The translations under genes were made by a program, and so were the position numbers. The notes below the pieces were generated by a model. The model did not search any database. It was not told the origin of the DNA and saw only the letters and a program-made list of their open reading frames with translations. Shown one piece after another: positions 9,517 through 17,260 of a stretch of DNA of 64,000 nucleotides. This DNA comes from Acinetobacter calcoaceticus (lineage in GTDB: Bacteria; Pseudomonadota; Gammaproteobacteria; Pseudomonadales; Moraxellaceae): contig NZ_SLVJ01000012.1 of NCBI RefSeq assembly GCF_004345325.1, positions 62,001-126,000 on the forward strand, in the 5' to 3' direction. Numbering within the stretch: the first letter of the stretch is position 1; each line of letters begins with the position of its first letter.

Positions 9517-10050
9517 TTAGGACTTATCCTTAATCACAATGGCATTCGGTACGGGCAATTCAGCTTGGCTATGCCAGTGTGTTACTGGTCGGCTAAACAA
9601 GTTTTCAGTTTGGAAATGTTTGATTTTCCAACGACCGTCTGCATGTTGCTTAAATTTCACTGTGAGCTTGGCTGCATTTAAGTGGCTGCGCTCATCGCGA
9701 AAGGTTGAAGTTTGCAGCATCAACCAGGTGGCTGATGCAACATCGCCTTGGACATCGATTTGTTCAGAACTGACAAAATGGGTGTTTAAAACAAAATGCG
9801 ATTCGGCTTGGGTATAGCGAAGAAACATGTCATGGATGGCTTGCCACGATTCATAACGTCCAAATGACTGCGCATATTTCTCGCCGATGCCTTCCCAGAT
9901 ACTGTCTTGATCAAACAAGGCCATCAGTTGGCTCAAATCGGTATCAGCATTGAGTTGATCGCAGATCTCCATATAGCGATTGATACAATTACGAATCGCG
10001 TTATGGGCTTCCAAATCGGCCAATCGCGCTAGAATATCTTGCATGTTCAT
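9517..10050 (-). CDS. NTF2-like / SnoaL-like protein of the dioxygenase operon
   Basis: A 177-residue protein with the pattern of SnoaL-like NTF2-fold proteins: ARLADLEAHNAIRNCINRYM, then MALFDQDSIWEG, a central GRYESWQAIHDMF, and the C-terminal HADGRWKIKHFQTENLFSRP. Members include small hydratases, isomerases and dioxygenase beta subunits. It starts inside the amidase stop codon (ATGA overlap) and is followed after 27 bases by the Rieske alpha gene. It is therefore co-expressed with both and could process their product or substrate. It is clearly distinct from the true beta subunit encoded downstream. Its function is not known to me. Confidence 0.75.
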   Translation of the reverse strand: MNMQDILARLADLEAHNAIRNCINRYMEICDQLNADTDLSQLMALFDQDSIWEGIGEKYAQSFGRYESWQAIHDMFLRYTQAESHFVLNTHFVSSEQIDVQGDVASATWLMLQTSTFRDERSHLNAAKLTVKFKQHADGRWKIKHFQTENLFSRPVTHWHSQAELPVPNAIVIKDKS

Positions 10051-11198
10051 AACACGACACCTTCACTCTGCAGTGAGTAGAATTGATCGAGCAGTAACTT
10101 TGCGATAAGACACAACTTCTCATCTTGGCCATGTCGAGTCACGATTTGTAATCCGACTGGAAAACCATCAGCGGCCTGCAATGGTATGGTCAGCGCAGGA
10201 TGACCAGAAAGATTAAAGGGTCGAACCAACGCGGTGAGCTGCAATAGCTGTGGCGTTTGAGCGACATCAGCAAGTTCAGGAGGGCGATGTGGTAAGGTCG
10301 GTAAAATCAATGCGTCTACATCTGCCAATAAGTGATCTATTTCATCTCGGAATAATTCAGCGATTTTTTTGGCATCTTCAAACTGTGCTTGACTGGTTAA
10401 GGCCGCATTTTTAAGCCGTTGTTCAATGTCAGCGCCTAATTTACCACTGGGGATTAAATGTCCAAATGCATGATGGTTTTCAACATTGATGATGTGCATT
10501 GCTGCATCAAAAGCATCACTCAAGTAGTCTGAAGTGGCTATGGGGAGCTCAGCAACTCCAGCTTGTTTTAAAAATAAATCAATACTCTCCCAGATCTGTT
10601 GATCTGCAGGCACAGCTAAAATTTTTAACGCTAAATTGGATGGATCTAGACGATCGACGACATTTAAATCAAAACTTGGATCGATCATTTGCATGGCTTG
10701 GATCAGCTGTGCAATATCTTGAGCAAAGGGACCAACACAGTCCAAGGAGGAGTGTTCAGGTAAAACGCCTTTTCTACTGATCCGCGCAAATGTAGGTTTT
10801 AGTCCAAAAACACCACAGCAGGCTGCGGGCATCCGTATAGAACCCCCCGTGTCTGTCCCGAGTGAAAAATCACATAATCCTGCGGCTACCGCCACAGCCG
10901 AACCACTCGATGATCCGCCTGGAATAAGCTGCGGGTATTTAGGATTGATGGGCGTCCCAGTATAGGCATTGATCCCTGTGATGCCGAAGGCCAACTCATG
11001 TAAGTTGGTTTTGCCGATGATCAGACCGTTGTTTTGGAGAATATTCTCAACCACCTCGGCATGTTCACTCGCAACAGGGGCATCTGCTAAAGCCTGGCTT
11101 CCAGCTTGAGTTCGGGTCGCTTGAATATTGATACTATCCTTTATCAGGACTTTAATCTGTCCATTACCCAAGTGAAGTGGGTGCACAATAACAGTCAT
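10047..11198 (-). CDS. Amidase signature family hydrolase
   Basis: About 383 residues, rather short for the family (usually 450-500) because the N-terminal helical region is missing. The Lys-Ser-Ser catalytic system is visible: Lys in KVLIKDSIN (about residue 20), the Gly/Ser-rich PGGSSSGSAVAVAAGL, and the nucleophile region GTDTGGSIRMPAACC. It hydrolyses an amide bond to acid plus ammonia or amine. ATG at 11198, with GGAG just before it, is preferred over the GTG two codons upstream. As first gene of the minus-strand operon, it may release the aromatic acid or amine that the dioxygenase then attacks; that is inference from order. Confidence 0.88.
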   Translation of the reverse strand: MTVIVHPLHLGNGQIKVLIKDSINIQATRTQAGSQALADAPVASEHAEVVENILQNNGLIIGKTNLHELAFGITGINAYTGTPINPKYPQLIPGGSSSGSAVAVAAGLCDFSLGTDTGGSIRMPAACCGVFGLKPTFARISRKGVLPEHSSLDCVGPFAQDIAQLIQAMQMIDPSFDLNVVDRLDPSNLALKILAVPADQQIWESIDLFLKQAGVAELPIATSDYLSDAFDAAMHIINVENHHAFGHLIPSGKLGADIEQRLKNAALTSQAQFEDAKKIAELFRDEIDHLLADVDALILPTLPHRPPELADVAQTPQLLQLTALVRPFNLSGHPALTIPLQAADGFPVGLQIVTRHGQDEKLCLIAKLLLDQFYSLQSEGVVL

Positions 11199-11973
11199 AA
11201 TCACTCCATGTATTATTACAACTTTTTAGTATTTTGATAAAACCAAACACTAGGGTTGGATTTATAAACGGAATGATTGAGACAAACAAATAATCGCAGC
11301 TTATACTCGCTGCTCAGTTATAAATATTTTGCATATATTTTTAAGTAAAGTGTTAGAAAACAAAATCTTATATTTTATTAAAATCAGAGTAATCTAATCA
11401 GCTTTCATCAATATAAAACCTCCAACATTGTGCATGATCACCATTCACATTTAATTGGATGATTCTTTTCTTCAAATGAATAGCGCTTGCTGAGCGCAAT
11501 ATTTTGGTCACAATGTCATCTTTTCGCAACCTTCTCTATGTAGCGCGGTAGCGAATATGTACTGCACAGTAACGAGCCCTATAGAGAGCGTAGACATCAA
11601 GATTGAATCATTTTAGAGTGATTTCAAACAACATGAAGCACAGTACGATTGTGAATACTCGCGTTGAACACACAAAACAATAAAAATCACAGGGATCTCA
11701 GCGATAACCAAAAAAATAATGCCAATGGATGCCGATCTAACACCAGAGCTAACGGACCCTTTAACTCGATGGTCAATTCACCCAAGTTCATGACTTACAA
11801 CGATCTGCACTGGGTTTTGTTGAGTCGAATGGATGTCATCACAGTGAAAATCCGTTTAGAATAGCGCAATTTTTTTGGTCGGGTAGAGATCTCAACTTTC
11901 TGCTTATCTAGAGCAATACATCGTCTCAAGATGTAGCGCTTGGGTTCAAGGAAGAATAGAGAGAGCAAGGAAT
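11199..11973. other. Intergenic region between catabolic operon and OFA transporter
   Basis: About 775 bases separate the divergent amidase operon and the OFA transporter gene, and must hold both promoters. I see no convincing gene: short open frames have no family features and poor starts. The part from 11220 to 11420 is AT-rich, as expected for a promoter region. No clear operator or RNA structure was recognised. Confidence 0.4.
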
Positions 11974-13653
11974 ATGGCAATATCTAAATCAAGCACCGAT
12001 CGTGCCCCATTTTTATCCAAGCAACGTATCACTGCGCCTGCCAATTATAATCGTTGGTTGGTGGCACCTGCTGCCTTAGCGATTCATTTATGTATTGGTA
12101 TGGCCTATGGTTTTTCAGTTTTTTGGTTACCACTGTCTAAGGCCTTGGGCATAGATCATTCCATCGCATGCTCGGCAGAGAGTGGTTTCTTACAACAATT
12201 GTGGACCACCAGCTGCGACTGGAAGATTTCCACTTTGGGCTGGATGTACACCTTATTTTTCATCTTACTCGGCAGTTCCGCTGCACTTTTAGGCGGTTGG
12301 TTGGAGCGAGTCGGCCCTCGTAAAGTGGGGCTACTCAGTGCGGTGTGTTGGTGTGGTGGCTTATTGATCTCGGCACTCGGTGTGCATCTACATCAATTCT
12401 GGCTGATTTTACTCGGCTCGGGCTTTATCGGTGGGATTGGATTGGGGTTGGGTTATATTTCCCCCGTCAGTACCTTGATTAAATGGTTCCCTGATAAACG
12501 TGGTCTAGCGACTGGTTTGGCGATTATGGGATTTGGTGGCGGAGCCATGATCGGCTCACCCTTAGCGGTTGAATTGATGGGGTATTTCTCTACACCCGAT
12601 AATGTCGGTGTCACCGCGACCTTTATCTGTATGGCACTGATCTATTTTGTGTTTATGGTCAGTGGTGCGCTGGCTTATCGCATTCCGCCTCAAGGTTGGG
12701 CACCTCAAGGCTGGAGCCCGAAAGTTCAACCGGTTAATACCACCAGTTTAGTCACCCAACATCATGTACATGTGAAAAAAATCTGGGGTGTACCGCAGTT
12801 CTGGTTGGTGTGGATGGTGCTGTGTATGAACGTATCCGCAGGGATTGGGATTATCGGCATGGCTTCTCCGATGTTGCAGGAAGTATTTGCAGGTCAATTG
12901 ATTGGGGTGAGCGTCAGTTTCGCCAACCTCGATGCTGTACAAATCAAACAAGTGGCACTGATTGCTGCAGGCTTTACCGCCTTACTCAGCTTATTCAATA
13001 TCGGTGGGCGTTTGGCTTGGGCCAGTTTCTCAGATCGGATTGGACGCAAAGCCACGTATAGCGTGTTCTTTATCCTCGGTATCATTTTATATTTGAGTAT
13101 TCCTTTTGCGGCACAGACTGAAAGTCGACTGCTATTTGTCAGTGCGGTGTGTTTAATCATCAGTATGTATGGCGGAGGTTTTGCCACGGTTCCGGCGTAT
13201 TTGGCTGATTTATTTGGTACGCAAATGGTCGGTGCGATACATGGACGACTGTTAACGGCGTGGGCGACCGCGGGGATTTTAGGACCTTTATTGGTCAACT
13301 ATATGCGTGAATACCAATTGGGCTTAGGTCTGCCACCGAGTCAGGTCTATGACCAAACTATGTATATCTTGGCGGGTCTGTTGGTGATTGGATTGATCTG
13401 TAATTTAAGCATACGCCCAGTCAAAGCCCATTATTTTATGACGGCACAAGAGCTGGCTCAGGAACGAGAAGGGGTACAGCAAGCGGCATCCACGCAATGC
13501 GCGCAACATGTTACAGAGATGAATCGCCCAACAAACTCAAGTCAGGGCACCCAATTACAACTCGGATGGCTGATCTTCGCTTGGGCTGCTGTGGGTTTGC
13601 CTTTGTTATGGGGCGTTTATCGGACCTTGATCAGTGTCAAAGCGTTCTTCTAA
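11974..13653 (+). CDS. OFA-family MFS transporter (oxalate/formate antiporter-like)
   Basis: A 559-residue major facilitator protein of the OFA (YhjX/OxlT-like) family. Seen are LAIHLCIGMAYGFSVFWLPL in helix 1, GWMYTLFFILLGSSAALLGG, the loop WLERVGPRKVG, and FIGGIGLGLGYISPVSTLIK followed by WFPDKRGLATGLAIMGFG, a hallmark of the family. The C-terminal half contains GGRLAWASFSDRIGRKATY. It has a long tail with a last membrane helix. OFA carriers move monocarboxylates such as formate, oxalate or pyruvate across the inner membrane. The nearby formate dehydrogenase-like gene and fdhD make a formate or oxalate role plausible. The ATG is preceded by AAGGA. Confidence 0.88.
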   Translation: MAISKSSTDRAPFLSKQRITAPANYNRWLVAPAALAIHLCIGMAYGFSVFWLPLSKALGIDHSIACSAESGFLQQLWTTSCDWKISTLGWMYTLFFILLGSSAALLGGWLERVGPRKVGLLSAVCWCGGLLISALGVHLHQFWLILLGSGFIGGIGLGLGYISPVSTLIKWFPDKRGLATGLAIMGFGGGAMIGSPLAVELMGYFSTPDNVGVTATFICMALIYFVFMVSGALAYRIPPQGWAPQGWSPKVQPVNTTSLVTQHHVHVKKIWGVPQFWLVWMVLCMNVSAGIGIIGMASPMLQEVFAGQLIGVSVSFANLDAVQIKQVALIAAGFTALLSLFNIGGRLAWASFSDRIGRKATYSVFFILGIILYLSIPFAAQTESRLLFVSAVCLIISMYGGGFATVPAYLADLFGTQMVGAIHGRLLTAWATAGILGPLLVNYMREYQLGLGLPPSQVYDQTMYILAGLLVIGLICNLSIRPVKAHYFMTAQELAQEREGVQQAASTQCAQHVTEMNRPTNSSQGTQLQLGWLIFAWAAVGLPLLWGVYRTLISVKAFF

Positions 13654-13677
13654 GCTTTGCTATTGGGTGGAGAAAAT

Positions 13678-13702
13678 AGGTGGCTAGATGCCGCCTTTTT
13701 TA
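13678..13702 (+). terminator. Rho-independent terminator of OFA transporter gene
   Basis: AGGTGGC, a five-base loop and GCCGCCT (one G-T pair) are followed by a run of T, about 25 bases after the OFA stop codon. Confidence 0.75.
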
Positions 13703-13708
13703 TGATGC

Positions 13709-13733
13709 GCTCAGCGGGAATTGAACCCACGCC
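13709..13733 (-). other. tRNA- or tmRNA-like T-arm fragment
   Basis: Read on the minus strand this is GCGTGGG-TTCAATT-CCCGC, a T-arm with a 5-bp stem and seven-base loop as in tRNA or tmRNA 3' ends. No complete cloverleaf can be drawn from the neighbouring bases and there is no CCA, so it is not a working tRNA gene. It may be a leftover attachment-site fragment, or chance. Confidence 0.3.
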
Positions 13734-13786
13734 ACAATCTTTGCTACTACGCTTCTCGTCCTATTCCTGATTTTTATGCGATCGCA

Positions 13787-13957
13787 CTCATTGCTCAGGA
13801 AAATAAATAGCCTAAGCAATATATATCCAAAAATACTCAAATCAATATCCGGTAAAGGAAAATGGCAGCAGGACGCCGCTCAGGGAAAATTTAAACACCA
13901 GTTTACAGCCAATCATCAACCATTTTGGCATTGCAGCGCAGATGCAACGAGGTCAAG
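13787..13957 (+). repeat. Dispersed intergenic repeat, copy 1 (internally deleted)
   Basis: Shares CTCATTGCTCAGGAAAATAA and AGCCTAAGCAATAT with copy 2 at its left end, the hairpin core GGCAGCAGGACGCCGC, and the right end TTTTGGCATTGCAGCGCAG. The central part found in copies 2 and 3 is missing. It lies in direct orientation to copy 2, on the other side of the small secreted-protein gene. Confidence 0.7.
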
Positions 13958-14127
13958 TTGTGCATCTAGTCAGGTATTGATTTAAAAGGAATTCCTTCCT
14001 TTCCCAAAGGAAGGTTAGGATGGATTCAGGCTGAAAGCCTTAGAAAAGGTGAGCGGCACTGATGTGCAAGGGATAGATTTATGAGATAAAACGTAGACCA
14101 TCATATGGTTTTTCACGTTTCTAAAGC

Positions 14128-14159
14128 AAAAAAAAGCTTCATTGAATGAAGCTATTTTT
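14128..14159. terminator. Bidirectional terminator
   Basis: The stem AGCTTCATT/AATGAAGCT is flanked by A-runs on the left and T-runs on the right. It lies a few bases past the stop codon of the minus-strand secreted-protein gene and can work in both directions. Confidence 0.8.
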
Positions 14160-14170
14160 GATCATATAAA

Positions 14171-14647
14171 TTAGTTGCACTCTTCTTTAGGGGTGTAAAC
14201 ACCTTCGAAAGCTGGACTCATTTTTTTGTTCACTGTTTCAAACAAATCAGTATAGATCTTAGGATTAGATTTCAAGTAAGGAGTTTTAGAAGTGATTTTG
14301 CAGTAGTAAACATAAAGTTCATCATTCATGTATTCAACTAACCCCCCTGAAACCTCTTCTGAATAATTGTTTAACGTTGATTCAGACAACAGGATTTTAA
14401 AACTAATAATGTCACCTTTCATTTTTACAGATAAAAGGGTATCACCATTATGAATTTTCTTTGGCAACTTTGAGGCAAAGTACTTATCGAGATTAGATTC
14501 TAGTGCTTTTGATGGTGCGCCGTTTAATAATTGTTTTACTTCGGCTGGTGGCAATAACTTGCTAATTGATAGTTCAGTTTTACCAGCGATGGCTGTAGAC
14601 GTAGTTAATGAAAATGCCATAGCAAATAATACAGTCTTAAGCTTCAT
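14171..14647 (-). CDS. Small secreted protein of unknown function
   Basis: A 158-residue protein with a clear signal peptide (TVLFAMAFSLTTSTAIAG, cleavage near Ala21). The mature part has LSISKLLPPAEVKQLLN and, towards the end, YVYYCKITSKTPYL and PKEECN. The two Cys could form a disulphide in the periplasm. I do not recognise the family. The gene stands alone: its 3' side has a strong bidirectional terminator, and it is flanked at a distance by two direct copies of the same intergenic repeat (13787-13957 and 14811-15100). It may therefore be a single-gene insertion. The real start is probably the ATG used here, given the normal signal peptide. Confidence 0.7.
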   Translation of the reverse strand: MKLKTVLFAMAFSLTTSTAIAGKTELSISKLLPPAEVKQLLNGAPSKALESNLDKYFASKLPKKIHNGDTLLSVKMKGDIISFKILLSESTLNNYSEEVSGGLVEYMNDELYVYYCKITSKTPYLKSNPKIYTDLFETVNKKMSPAFEGVYTPKEECN

Positions 14648-14810
14648 TGTTATAAATCCATGATTATCAATAATTGATCAAGTATATACTGTAATTTGAT
14701 AGCGACTACTTTCACAAGGTGGTGGGTTGGTTAATATTTAACTATTGGTATATACCACTTGATAAATAATTAAACAAAATTAGATTATTGAAAAAGAGCC
14801 AACTGAACTA

Positions 14811-15100
14811 CTCATTGCTCAGGAAAATAAATAGCCTAAGCAATATAAATATTATGATCTTTAAATCAATATTCGGTATTGGAAAATGGCGGCAGGACGC
14901 CGCCTGATTTTGCACTGGGTTACAGGGACGTAGCCTCAGTGCAAAAGTAGTTTAGCTTAATTTTAAAAAGTAAGGAGTAAACATTCCTCACCAATGACTT
15001 AGCTCGGTAAGACACCGCCGCAAGAATATTCAAAAACCTGTTTAAAGCCAGTCATCAACCCTTTTGGCAGTGCAGCGCAGAGCGGGTGCAACGAGGACAA
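14811..15100 (+). repeat. Dispersed intergenic repeat, copy 2 (fullest copy)
   Basis: The longest copy. It begins CTCATTGCTCAGGAAAATAA, carries the perfect hairpin GGCGGCAGGACGCCGCC (around 14887), then the shared block TTTTGCACTGGGTTACAGGG, then AAAAAGTAAGGAG and CTCGGTAAGACACCGCCG. It ends TGCAGCGCAGAGC near the moaE stop codon. The blocks recur in the same order at 20477-20658. No reading frame runs through it, so it is a non-coding element. Confidence 0.75.
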
Positions 15101-15112
15101 TACTTAGATTAC

Positions 15113-15571
15113 TCAGTGATTTTCATGATGATGAGCATCATCATGACGGATACAACACCCCGCCACATATTGACTGCTGCCATCGAGATAGAATTCCTCT
15201 TTCCAAACAGGCACTTCATGTTTGACGCGTTCAACGGCTTCCTCACAGGCTTGAAAAGCCTCATGCCGATGTGCTGCATAGGCAATCGCGATCAGGGCTT
15301 TTTCACCAATGGCCAAGTTGCCAATACGATGCACAACGCAGACGTAGGGCAGTTGGTATTTCTGCTGTATTTCTAATTCAATACTGCGAATCATTTTCTC
15401 AGCGATCGGAGCATAGGCGGTGTAGCTGAGGCTGAGTACAGCACGTCCTTCATGATGGTTGCGTACTGTACCAATGAAGATGCCTATGCCCCCACATTCT
15501 GGAAAATGCGCTATTGCATCAAAGTCATCAAGACTTAAAGCCCGATCTTGGATACGCGAAAAATCTTTCAT
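15113..15571 (-). CDS. moaE: Molybdopterin synthase catalytic subunit MoaE
   Basis: A 152-residue MoaE of normal size. It converts cyclic pyranopterin monophosphate to molybdopterin together with MoaD in the cytoplasm. Seen are GGIGIFIGTVRNHHEGRAV, SLSYTAYAPIAEKMI, CVVHRIGNLAIGEKALI and VPVWKEEFYLDGSSQYV, including the conserved Lys of the WKEE segment. The start is ATG at 15571: GGAGG stands at the right distance before it, and it follows the moaD stop with one base between. The downstream side abuts a copy of the dispersed repeat. A His-rich tail (DDAHHHENH) ends the protein. Confidence 0.95.
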   Translation of the reverse strand: MKDFSRIQDRALSLDDFDAIAHFPECGGIGIFIGTVRNHHEGRAVLSLSYTAYAPIAEKMIRSIELEIQQKYQLPYVCVVHRIGNLAIGEKALIAIAYAAHRHEAFQACEEAVERVKHEVPVWKEEFYLDGSSQYVAGCCIRHDDAHHHENH

Positions 15572-15572
15572 C

Positions 15573-15818
15573 TCAACCTCCTGCAACAGGGGAAAGCAAC
15601 ACCAAGCACTGATCGTTACTGAGTTTAAATTGACGTGAAACCACAGCATCACCGATTGCACAGGCACAGGCTTCGATCATTTTAATGGCCGATGGGTATT
15701 GGCTTTTGACCAGTTCTAATAGCTCATCTACGTTTGAATGCTGCGGGCAAGTCAGTGTCATTTCAGCAGGAAGATATTCGAGGATGGCACCATAAGATGC
15801 GAGCTTAATTGTAATCAT
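15573..15818 (-). CDS. moaD: Molybdopterin synthase sulphur carrier subunit MoaD
   Basis: An 81-residue ubiquitin-like sulphur carrier. Its Gly-Gly C-terminus (LLSPVAGG) is intact; this end is thiocarboxylated and inserted into MoaE. The middle VDELLELVKSQYPSAI and the pre-terminal DQCLVLLSP fit the family. It is immediately followed by moaE in a tight operon, and moaA lies upstream after about 110 bases in the same orientation. Together they supply the molybdenum cofactor required by the formate dehydrogenase-like enzyme encoded divergently. Confidence 0.94.
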   Translation of the reverse strand: MITIKLASYGAILEYLPAEMTLTCPQHSNVDELLELVKSQYPSAIKMIEACACAIGDAVVSRQFKLSNDQCLVLLSPVAGG

Positions 15819-15930
15819 AATATGGTTGGCTCTCAGCTATGCATTGGGTTGATGATCAGGTTTGAGGATGAGGTTTGATGTTGAGATGATGCTGTGATGC
15901 GACTGAATAACAAGGCTGAAATCATCTTGA

Positions 15931-16980
15931 TCAACCACCGATTGCATGCATGCTAATTTTACGAATCGGTGCTGCCTGATGCGCAATATAGCCCGCTTTT
16001 TTGTGCCATACCGCCTGCAATATAGTCTCGATCAGTGCAGTGTGCTGCGCTGCTGACATTGTTGGTACATGCTGTAGCAGGTGTTTTAATGGCGTACCCG
16101 TCACTGCAAATAGACAACTATATAAGTCACCCGTTGCAGTTAAACGCAGCCGATCACAGCTTTGACAAAATGGCTTGCTGATGGTCGAGATCAAGCCCAA
16201 GGGGTAATGCTGATTAAGCAGATAGAGCGTTGCAGGATCATGTTGGCGAGGCTGTTTTTCAATCTGAAAATGTGGACTCAGTCGTTGAATCACTTGATCT
16301 TCACTGACCACTAGATTGCGAGTCCAATGCGCTGGTTGATCCAGTGGCATGTATTCGATAAAGCGTAGCGGGATATTCTGTGCATAAGCCCATTGGGTTA
16401 GTTCTAGGATTTGCTGATCATTTTGTCCAGCAACCAATACACAGTTTAGTTTGATCGGGATCTGGGTCTGTTGCGCTGCAGCAATGCTGGCCAAGATCGG
16501 TTGAATACTGCGTTGAGTCATGCTCAAAAAGGTCGCAGGATCAATGCTATCCAGACTGATATTCAGATCATCCAAACCCGACTGTTGCAATGCAGTTGCA
16601 TAGGCTTTGAGATAGTAGGCATTGCTGGTCATGGAAATCCGTTGCAAACCCTGTGATTTAAGTTGAGACAATTGTTTTACAAAATCGACCACGCCGGGTC
16701 GAAGCAGAGGCTCACCGCCAGTTAATCGGATATGACGGATACCAAGTTGCACCATGCACTGGCAAAAACTCAGCAGTGCCTCAAAACTCAGCAACTGATT
16801 TTTAGCCAGCCATGTCGGATGATCCGGCATGCAATAGCTGCAGCGAAAATTACAACGATCGGTGAGGGATATTCTGAGTTTGTGTTTTGTGCGACCAAAT
16901 TGATCGATAAGTTCAGTTGTACCAAGTGGATTCATTGCGTTTAGTGCAAAGGGCATAACTGTTTTATTGGATGTTGGCAT
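15931..16980 (-). CDS. moaA: GTP 3',8-cyclase MoaA (radical SAM)
   Basis: A 349-residue radical SAM enzyme that, with MoaC, turns GTP into cyclic pyranopterin monophosphate, the first step of molybdenum cofactor synthesis. The SAM-binding cluster motif CNFRCSYC is near residue 43, HIRLTGGEPLLR follows, and the C-terminal second cluster is in CQSCDRLRLTATGDLYSCLF. The protein ends in Gly-Gly (HAIGG), as active MoaA needs. It heads the minus-strand moaA-moaD-moaE set; moaC is not in the window. The gene is divergent from the formate dehydrogenase-like gene, with about 280 bases between. Confidence 0.95.
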   Translation of the reverse strand: MPTSNKTVMPFALNAMNPLGTTELIDQFGRTKHKLRISLTDRCNFRCSYCMPDHPTWLAKNQLLSFEALLSFCQCMVQLGIRHIRLTGGEPLLRPGVVDFVKQLSQLKSQGLQRISMTSNAYYLKAYATALQQSGLDDLNISLDSIDPATFLSMTQRSIQPILASIAAAQQTQIPIKLNCVLVAGQNDQQILELTQWAYAQNIPLRFIEYMPLDQPAHWTRNLVVSEDQVIQRLSPHFQIEKQPRQHDPATLYLLNQHYPLGLISTISKPFCQSCDRLRLTATGDLYSCLFAVTGTPLKHLLQHVPTMSAAQHTALIETILQAVWHKKAGYIAHQAAPIRKISMHAIGG

Positions 16981-17260
16981 ATCGCAATCCTGATTATTCT
17001 TAGACTTATTTTTGCAATAACTGCAGTATGGGTATATTTATTTCAAAGATCAAATTAAAAAATAACATCATGATATTTAAAATAAAATTCAATAATTCTG
17101 GTGGTGTGAGTTGAATTTAGTTTGTGTCATATCGTCAGCAGCATCTTGCTTGATCCAAGTGAAAGGCTGATATTAGAGCGGTTATGGATCAAAAAACATG
17201 CCAGCCCAACGCTGCAGTCAGGCGTTGAGGCTGAGAAAAAAACAATAAGAGGATAGGCCA

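Noticed and set aside
13709..13733. Complete tRNA gene near 13.7 kb
   Set aside because: Only a T-arm can be drawn; acceptor, D and anticodon arms are missing, so I list it only as a fragment.
15572..15667. Longer MoaE with 32 extra N-terminal residues
   Set aside because: The extension overlaps moaD in another frame; the ATG at 15571 has a strong ribosome binding site and gives the normal MoaE length.
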